From the NCBI RefSeq assembly GCF_012911875.1, contig NZ_JAAXKZ010000011.1, positions 20,472 to 84,471 on the forward strand: DNA of 64,000 bases. Direction: 5' to 3'. Position 1 is the stretch's first letter. Each line of letters opens with the position of its first letter. The DNA is from Pseudonocardia bannensis. GTDB lineage: Bacteria > Actinomycetota > Actinomycetes > Mycobacteriales > Pseudonocardiaceae. Below the pieces are notes generated by a model. The model searched no databases. It saw nothing but the letters and a program-made list of their open reading frames with translations, and was not told where the DNA came from. Made by a program: the position numbers and the translations under genes. Shown here in pieces: positions 58,459 to 64,000 of this stretch.

Positions 58459-60138
58459 TCAGGAGCAGACGGCGCCCTCGGCTGCGGAGCCGACGAGCTT
58501 GGCGTACTTGCCGAGTACCCCGCCGCGGTGGCGCGGCGCCGGAGCGGTCCACTCCTGCCGGCGCCGCGCCAGCTCCTCGGCCGACACCCCGATGTCGAGG
58601 GTGCGGGTGGTCATGTCCAGGGTGATCGGGTCTCCGTCGCGGACCAGCGCGATCGGCCCGCCGTCGGCCGCCTCCGGCGCGATGTGCCCGATGCACAGCC
58701 CCGTGGTGGCCCCGGAGAACCGGCCGTCGGTCACCAGCAGCACTTCCCGGCCCAGCCCCGCGCCCTTGATCATCCCGGTGACCGCGAGCATCTCCCGCAT
58801 CCCCGGACCGCCGCGCGGACCCTCGTAGCGGATCACCACCACGTCCCCGGGACGCAGCTCGTCGTTCGTCACCGCATCCAGCGCGCCCTGCTCGCCGTCG
58901 AAGACCCGGGCGGCGCCCTTGAACATCGCCGAGTCGAACCCGGCGCTCTTCACCACCGCCCCCTCCGGGGCCAGCGACCCGCGCAGCACCGTCAGCCCGC
59001 CCGTGGGGTGGATCGGGTCGGCCAACGTGTGGATGATCTTCCCGTCCAGGTCCGGCGGGTCGATCTCGGCCAGGTTCTCCGCCACCGTGCGCCCGGTCAC
59101 GGTCAGCTGGTCCCCATGCAACAACCCGGCCTCCAGCAGCGCCTTCATCACCACCGGCACGCCGCCGACCTGGTCCACCGCCGACATCACGTAGCGGCCG
59201 AACGGCTTCACATCGGCCAGGTGCGGCACCCGGTCACCGACCCGGTTGAAATCGTCCAGGCCCAGCCCGACCTCGGCCTCGCGGGCGATCGCCAGCAGGT
59301 GCAGCACCGCGTTGGTCGATCCGCCGAACGCCATCACCACCGCGATCGCGTTCTCGAACGCCTCCCGGGTCAGGATCTGCCGGGCCGTGATCCCCTGCGC
59401 CAGCAGCCCCACCACCGCCTCCCCCGACGCCCGGGCGATCCCGTCCCGGCGCCGGTCCACCGCGGGCGGGCTGGCCGACCCGGGCAGCGCCATGCCCAGC
59501 GCCTCGGCCGCCGAGGCCATCGTGTTCGCCGTGTACATCCCGCCGCACGCGCCCTCCCCCGGGCAGATCGCCCGCTCGATCGCGTCCACCTCCTCGCGGG
59601 TGATCAGCCCCCGACGGCAGGCCCCGACGGCCTCGAACGCATCGGCGATGTTGACCTCCCGGTCCCCGACCCGGCCCGGCAGGATCGACCCGGCGTAGAC
59701 GAACACCCCGGCCAGATCCAGCCGCGCCGCAGCCATCAACATCCCCGGCAGGCTCTTGTCACAACCGGCCAGCAGCACCGTGCCATCGAGCCGCTCGGCC
59801 TGCACCACCGTCTCCACCGAATCGGCGATGATCTCCCGGCTGACCAGCGAGTAGTGCATCCCGACGTGGCCCATCGAGATCCCGTCCGACACCGAGATGG
59901 TGCCGAACTCCATCGGATAGCCCCCCGCCCGGTGCACCCCCTCCTTGGCCGCGAGCCCCAGCCGCTGCAACGACAGGTTGCACGGGGTGATCTCGTTCCA
60001 GGACGACGCGATCCCGATCTGGGGCTTGTCGAAGTCCTCATCGCGCATCCCCACCGCCCGCAGCATCCCCCGCGCGGCGGTCCGTTCCAGCCCGTCGGTG
60101 ACGTCGCGGCTGCGGGGCTTCAGGTCGGGCCGGCTCAT
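58459..60138 (-). CDS. ilvD: Dihydroxy-acid dehydratase (IlvD)
   Basis: A 559-residue Fe-S dehydratase of valine, isoleucine and pantothenate synthesis. Iron-sulfur Cys lie in [21 protein letters not shown] and [20 protein letters not shown]; the metal/carbamate region [13 protein letters not shown] and the C-terminal [20 protein letters not shown] are conserved. ATG 60138 fits family length. Confidence 0.96.
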   Translation of the reverse strand: MSRPDLKPRSRDVTDGLERTAARGMLRAVGMRDEDFDKPQIGIASSWNEITPCNLSLQRLGLAAKEGVHRAGGYPMEFGTISVSDGISMGHVGMHYSLVSREIIADSVETVVQAERLDGTVLLAGCDKSLPGMLMAAARLDLAGVFVYAGSILPGRVGDREVNIADAFEAVGACRRGLITREEVDAIERAICPGEGACGGMYTANTMASAAEALGMALPGSASPPAVDRRRDGIARASGEAVVGLLAQGITARQILTREAFENAIAVVMAFGGSTNAVLHLLAIAREAEVGLGLDDFNRVGDRVPHLADVKPFGRYVMSAVDQVGGVPVVMKALLEAGLLHGDQLTVTGRTVAENLAEIDPPDLDGKIIHTLADPIHPTGGLTVLRGSLAPEGAVVKSAGFDSAMFKGAARVFDGEQGALDAVTNDELRPGDVVVIRYEGPRGGPGMREMLAVTGMIKGAGLGREVLLVTDGRFSGATTGLCIGHIAPEAADGGPIALVRDGDPITLDMTTRTLDIGVSAEELARRRQEWTAPAPRHRGGVLGKYAKLVGSAAEGAVCS

Positions 60139-60225
60139 GTGCGCTCCTCCGCCAGACGGCTGCGGTCGCCGGCGATGATGCCGGGGAGAGCGGCGCGCGG
60201 CCAGCGGGAGCGGGCGGAGTGGGCG

Positions 60226-61644
60226 TTACTCGCCGAGACCGTCGCGGAGGGCGGCGCCCTGCTTGCGGAGCTCGCGCTGGACGAGATCGGCCGGCACGTC
60301 GCGCGGTGTGCGGCCCTCGCGCACTGCCAGTGCCGCACACACCCCGGCGGCCTGCCCGGTCGCCATGGCCACCGGCATGATCCGGTACGAGGAGTGCGCG
60401 ACGTGCGTGCCGGAGATGCAGCGGCCCGCCACCAGCAGGTCGTCGACGCCGCGGGGCAGCAGCGAGCGCAGTGGGATGTCGTAGGACTCCCCGGTCGGCA
60501 CCCGCCGGAGGAGGGTGCCGCTGCCCTTCGGGTTGTGGATGTCGATCGGGTACGAGCACTGGGCGATGGCGTCGTCGAACTTGCGCGCGGCCATGACGTC
60601 GTGGCCGGTGAGCTCGTAGTCGCCGCGGATCCGCCGGGTCTCGCGCACGCCGATGACACCGCTCTGTGCGGCGTAGGACTCCTCGAAGCCGGGCACCCTG
60701 GTGCGGAGGAACCGGACGATCTGGTCCATCTGCCGGCGGCTCGTCATCTCGGCCCTGGTCAGGTCCCACACGTCGATGCCGAGCCCGTTGACCCGGGTGC
60801 TGTTCACACTCACCTCCCGCTCGTGCGGGGTGGCGAAGAACAGCACGTCCTCGCGGGCCAGGTCCAGCTCGCCGGCCTCGGTTGCCTCCCGGATCAGCTC
60901 CCAGAGGCCGTGCACACCGCGCCACTGGTCGGGGTGCGCGCGCACGTAGCGGGCGAAGTGGGACTGCAGGAAGTCGACCATCCGGAACTGCAGCGTCATC
61001 GGCTGCACCAGCCCGTCCTCCTCGCGGCCCACGTCATAGGACGCCCCGGCCGCGGCCGCCACGTCCCCGTCGCCGGTGGCGTCGACGACCACCTTCGCGT
61101 CGATGACGAGCGGTCCGGACTTGGTCTCGAAGACCACCCGGCGGCCGTCGTCGATCGGCGCCTGGCCGGAGGCGAACGCGTGATGGAGGACCCGCACCCC
61201 CGCTTCCTCGAGCATCTGCTGGGCGGCCAGCTTGAACTGCTCCGGGTCGAAGGGCACGGTGTAGCCGGTCTCCGGCCCCGGCGTGACCGCACCGCCCATG
61301 CGCTGCAGCCGGTCGAGCAGCCGCCACAGCACACCGGCCACGACCGGATCGCCCTCACCGTGGTCGGTGGGCAGCAGCCGGGTCTCGTCGCCGATGACGG
61401 CCTGCTTGCGCTCGTTGTGGAACGACATGAGCGGCATGACCAGGGCGGCGGTCGCGTTGCCGCCGAGAAAGCCGTGCCGCTCGACCAGGACCACGTCGGC
61501 CCCGGCCTCCGCCGCAGCCACGGCCGCGCCGAGACCGGCCGGGCCACCGCCGACGACCAGCACGTCGGTCCGGGCTGCGAGGACGGCACTGCGAGGTGGC
61601 AGGGTCACCTCGACCGGCTCGTCCGGCCGGGGCAGGACAGTCAT
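60226..61644 (-). CDS. FAD-dependent oxidoreductase
   Basis: A 472-residue flavoprotein of the FAD_oxidored (PF12831-type) family: TDVLVVGGGPAGLGAAVAAA, ADVVLVERHGFLGGNATAA, VVVDATGDGDVAAAAGASYD and RCISGTHVAHSSYRIMPVAM. Such enzymes, sometimes secreted or coupled to carbohydrate metabolism, oxidise unknown substrates. ATG 61644 overlaps the stop of the upstream pyruvyltransferase gene (TGATG), so they are one operon. Confidence 0.9.
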   Translation of the reverse strand: MTVLPRPDEPVEVTLPPRSAVLAARTDVLVVGGGPAGLGAAVAAAEAGADVVLVERHGFLGGNATAALVMPLMSFHNERKQAVIGDETRLLPTDHGEGDPVVAGVLWRLLDRLQRMGGAVTPGPETGYTVPFDPEQFKLAAQQMLEEAGVRVLHHAFASGQAPIDDGRRVVFETKSGPLVIDAKVVVDATGDGDVAAAAGASYDVGREEDGLVQPMTLQFRMVDFLQSHFARYVRAHPDQWRGVHGLWELIREATEAGELDLAREDVLFFATPHEREVSVNSTRVNGLGIDVWDLTRAEMTSRRQMDQIVRFLRTRVPGFEESYAAQSGVIGVRETRRIRGDYELTGHDVMAARKFDDAIAQCSYPIDIHNPKGSGTLLRRVPTGESYDIPLRSLLPRGVDDLLVAGRCISGTHVAHSSYRIMPVAMATGQAAGVCAALAVREGRTPRDVPADLVQRELRKQGAALRDGLGE

Positions 61645-62801
61645 CAGGCGACTCCGTGACGCGGCACCAGCTCGGTGACGGGAACGGGCACGGGCGGGTC
61701 CAGCTGGTCGAGCAGTGCGGCGATGCGGCTGCGCGTGACGAGGGCCTGCTGGGTCAGGGCCGCCACCCGCTCGCGCACCGTCTCCACCCGCTGGGGCCGC
61801 TCGTCCCAGAGCCGGTCGATCTCCGAGAGCAGCGGGCCTGCCTGTTCACGCACGAGGCCGCGCAGTTGCGGGGCGCCGGCCGCGTGGGCGAAGTCGAAGA
61901 CCTTGCCGGCGTAGGGCAGCGGCAGGAACGGCACGCCCGCCATCGCGGCGAAGATGAGCAGGTGCAGGCGCATCCCGACCATCAGGTCGAGGTGGTCCAT
62001 CAGGCCGAGCACGTCGGCCGGTTCGAACGGGCCGTGCAGGATGCGGCCGCCGGCCGGGTCGGTCATCCGGGAGAGCACGGCGTGGGAGTGCCGGATGTCA
62101 TCGTGCTCCATCGGCAGGAACACGACCCGCGCGTCGAGCCGGTGCACCAGGAAGTCCGACGCGATCGCGATCAGCGAGTGGTACCCGTCCTCGTCGAGGT
62201 TCTCCGCGGCCCGTCCCGGCTCGCGGACCGAGACCCCGACGAGCCGGACCCCGTCGGGGATCCCCTCCCGGGTGAGCCGGTCACGCCCGAACGGGGCCGG
62301 CCCCAGCAGGAGCGCCGGATCGGCTGTCACCACGATCTCGCGGTCGACGCCGGCCTTCTCCAGGACCCGCTTGGACTCCTCGTCGCGGACCACGAGATCC
62401 ACCACGTCGGCGAGGGCGTGGCTCACGCTGCTCCGCTCGTGCGGGTCGTTCAGCGGTCCGGCACCGATGGAGTACACGAACACCGGGACCCCCACCTCGT
62501 GCGCGGCGAACACGAGCCGCAGATAGCGGTGCGCCTCCCCGTCGTAGAGGATGCCGCCACCGCCCAGCACGAGCAGATCCAGCCGGGAGACGTCCGCCGC
62601 GATCTGCCTCCTGTCCGCCGACTCCCACTCCGCCACCTCGTCGACGCGATGGTGCGCCCGCGTGTGCTCGGCGTTGCGGCTGAACACGACCAACCGCGCC
62701 CGGGGCCTCGCCGCGCGCAGGCCCGCGAGAATCGACGTCAGGATGGCTTCGTCACCGAGGTTCAGGCCCCCGTAGGAACCCAGGACACCTATCGTGAGCA
62801 T
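61644..62801 (-). CDS. Polysaccharide pyruvyl transferase family protein (CsaB-like)
   Basis: A 385-residue protein of the CsaB type, which adds pyruvate ketal groups to cell-surface glycans. Seen are LTIGVLGSYGGLNLGDEAIL at the N terminus, LLVLGGGGILYDGEAHRYLR, VPVFVYSIGAGPLNDPHERS, DLMVGMRLHLLIFAAMAGV and PFLPLPYAGKVFDFAHAAG. ATG 62801 has GGGGAG seven bases upstream. It follows the beta-helix gene and precedes the FAD oxidoreductase, suggesting an envelope or exopolysaccharide locus. Confidence 0.9.
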   Translation of the reverse strand: MLTIGVLGSYGGLNLGDEAILTSILAGLRAARPRARLVVFSRNAEHTRAHHRVDEVAEWESADRRQIAADVSRLDLLVLGGGGILYDGEAHRYLRLVFAAHEVGVPVFVYSIGAGPLNDPHERSSVSHALADVVDLVVRDEESKRVLEKAGVDREIVVTADPALLLGPAPFGRDRLTREGIPDGVRLVGVSVREPGRAAENLDEDGYHSLIAIASDFLVHRLDARVVFLPMEHDDIRHSHAVLSRMTDPAGGRILHGPFEPADVLGLMDHLDLMVGMRLHLLIFAAMAGVPFLPLPYAGKVFDFAHAAGAPQLRGLVREQAGPLLSEIDRLWDERPQRVETVRERVAALTQQALVTRSRIAALLDQLDPPVPVPVTELVPRHGVA

Positions 62802-62884
62802 GCCACCGCTCCCCTGCACCAATTCCGGCATCCGTCTGCGTACCCGGATCCGTCCGGTACATCCCTCGCGAACCCGGAATTCCT

Positions 62885-64000
62885 TCAGCAGCCGGAGGAT
62901 CCCGGGCCGGACGGCCCGGTCGCAGGCTGTCCGATCGGAGCGGGGGTGGGGCCGTCGCCGCGCCGGGCGGGCAGGCCGTGGTTGCGCTCCCACAACCCTT
63001 CGGCCGGGGCGGTGTCGAACCGCGCCGCTCCCACGGCGTTGCCCTCCAGATCGTTGTCCACCACCCGGCCGTCCGTGCACCGGCCGTCCGCGGTGATCCA
63101 GAGCCCGTGGGTCTGGCTCCGGGTCTGCTGGTTGTCCCAGCTGCGGTTGGCCCGCAGGGTCGGGCTCACCGCCGTCGCGTTGACGGTGATCCCGGCACGG
63201 GTCGACGGCGGATCGGGCAGCCGGTACGGCGTGCCCCCGGCCGGCGGATCACCGGCCCACGCGGACGACGCGCCCGGCCGGACAGGGGCGAGCATCAGCC
63301 CCGTGCCACTGTTGGCGGTGACGACGGCGGTCTCGTCCCCGGCGGTGAGGATCTTGCCGCGGTGCCCGTCCGGCAGCCAGGCCGCCCCCTGGTCGATCAT
63401 GCTCAGCGCGGTGTACCGCACGTTCGGGCCGCCGCCGCAGGCTGCGGGCGCGGCCCGCCTGCCGTTGTTGCGGATGCGGTTGCCGACGACGAACGCATCG
63501 CAGGTCGCGCCGTCGAGGCGGACGCCGTCCAGCGCGTTGTCCCGGATGCCGTTCCCCTCGATGACGACCTCCTGGGCCGTGACCGGCTCGGCACAGCCGA
63601 TGTCGTGCACCCGGTAGCCGTGACCCCCGTTGCCGCTGATGCGGTTGCCCTGGACGGTGTAGGGGCCGGGGGTACCGCCGATGGCGACCCCGTCACCGAC
63701 GTTGAGATCGATCAGGCACCCCGTGACCAGACCGCCGCGTCCACCCACGGTGGCCGTGCCGCGGGAGGACACGTCGAAGCCGACCTGGTGGTTGCCGGTG
63801 ATCGTGCAGGCCGAGACCACGAGCCCTTGCGCCCCCCAGTCGGAGATGCCGAAGCGGTTGTCCGTCACGTGGCATCCCGTGATGCTGATGCCGCGTGGTG
63901 GTGGCCAGGCCTCCCGCTGGAGTTCCACGAAGATGCCGTTGGTGCCGTTGCCGGTCGCGGTGCACTCGGTGACCGACAGTCGCTCGTCGCCCCATCCCCC
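62885..64000 (-). CDS. Right-handed parallel beta-helix protein, 5' end outside window
   Basis: About 370 C-terminal residues are present; the start lies beyond the right edge. Repeating strands with Asn/Gly ladders (GISITGCHVTDNRFGISDWG, VVSACTITGNHQVGFDVSSR, YTVQGNRISGNGGHGYRVHD, FVVGNRIRNNGRRAA) show a pectate-lyase-like beta-helix, as in NosD/CASH domain proteins. The C-terminal tail is Pro/Gly-rich. It may bind or cut polysaccharide, in line with its pyruvyltransferase neighbour; no catalytic residues could be assigned. Confidence 0.8.
   Translation of the reverse strand, partial: GGWGDERLSVTECTATGNGTNGIFVELQREAWPPPRGISITGCHVTDNRFGISDWGAQGLVVSACTITGNHQVGFDVSSRGTATVGGRGGLVTGCLIDLNVGDGVAIGGTPGPYTVQGNRISGNGGHGYRVHDIGCAEPVTAQEVVIEGNGIRDNALDGVRLDGATCDAFVVGNRIRNNGRRAAPAACGGGPNVRYTALSMIDQGAAWLPDGHRGKILTAGDETAVVTANSGTGLMLAPVRPGASSAWAGDPPAGGTPYRLPDPPSTRAGITVNATAVSPTLRANRSWDNQQTRSQTHGLWITADGRCTDGRVVDNDLEGNAVGAARFDTAPAEGLWERNHGLPARRGDGPTPAPIGQPATGPSGPGSSGC

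Noticed and set aside
1..64000. Defence island, prophage or integrated plasmid
   Set aside because: No integrase, phage structural, restriction or toxin-antitoxin genes were found; base and codon use are largely uniform.

Overview
The window is very GC-rich, with dense, often overlapping genes, frequent GTG starts and many actinobacterial families: mycothiol-linked and F420-linked enzymes, a GerW-like protein, a DprE2-like arabinan-precursor reductase, an MSMEG_0570-type protein and rhomboid/lysyl-phosphatidylglycerol proteins. Together these suggest a Pseudonocardia-like member of the Pseudonocardiaceae. Genus is inferred from gene content only. No rRNA, tRNA or CRISPR array was seen.

Layout. 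1-4.3 kb (minus, then plus): PPOX oxidoreductase (cut by the window edge), SMP-30 lactonase, a membrane protein, an apparently empty stretch, then two broken genes (MBL-fold and DinB). 4.35-15.84 kb (minus): a one-carbon amine cluster transcribed right to left as glxB-glxC-glxD-glnT-soxB-soxD-soxA-soxG-purU-folD. This content and order match the N-methylglutamate pathway for methylamine (mgsABC-gmaS-mgdABCD) followed by tetrahydrofolate-linked C1 oxidation. A GntR/FadR regulator (16.04 kb) is divergent from it. Downstream lies a plus-strand operon of three tiny membrane proteins, an APC permease and two more small proteins (17.0-20.35 kb). The amine cluster and the permease operon each have a TTGACA promoter followed directly by a related GTC-yG-GAC operator, so they are probably co-regulated.

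20.5-33.1 kb: pirin, GNAT protein, SNF2 helicase plus SWIM protein, DUF3817 protein, a PLP trans-sulfuration enzyme, a class A PBP, an F420-type LLM oxidoreductase, a small RsdA-like protein, a Clp-N/HTH protein with two operators at its start, and RNase HI. 33.1-43.9 kb: YceI protein, molybdopterin oxidoreductase, SDR, acyl-CoA ligase, DUF309, FAD oxidase, GNAT, SRPBCC. 44-55.9 kb: IS5-type remnants, three methyltransferases, DprE2-like reductase, CNNM/CBS transporter-like protein, aroE, quinone reductase plus cystathionine beta-synthase pair, MprF-like protein, FrnE-like DsbA. 56-64 kb (minus): GerW-like, hypotheticals, two decayed genes, ilvD, then an FAD oxidoreductase, polysaccharide pyruvyltransferase and parallel beta-helix protein that runs off the window.

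Cross-cutting signals are two 22-bp-period tandem arrays sharing a 12-bp core, both between convergent genes, and a recurrent extended promoter signature (-10 hexamer then 6-7 bases then ATG/GTG) that points to leaderless transcription of at least a dozen genes and decides several starts.
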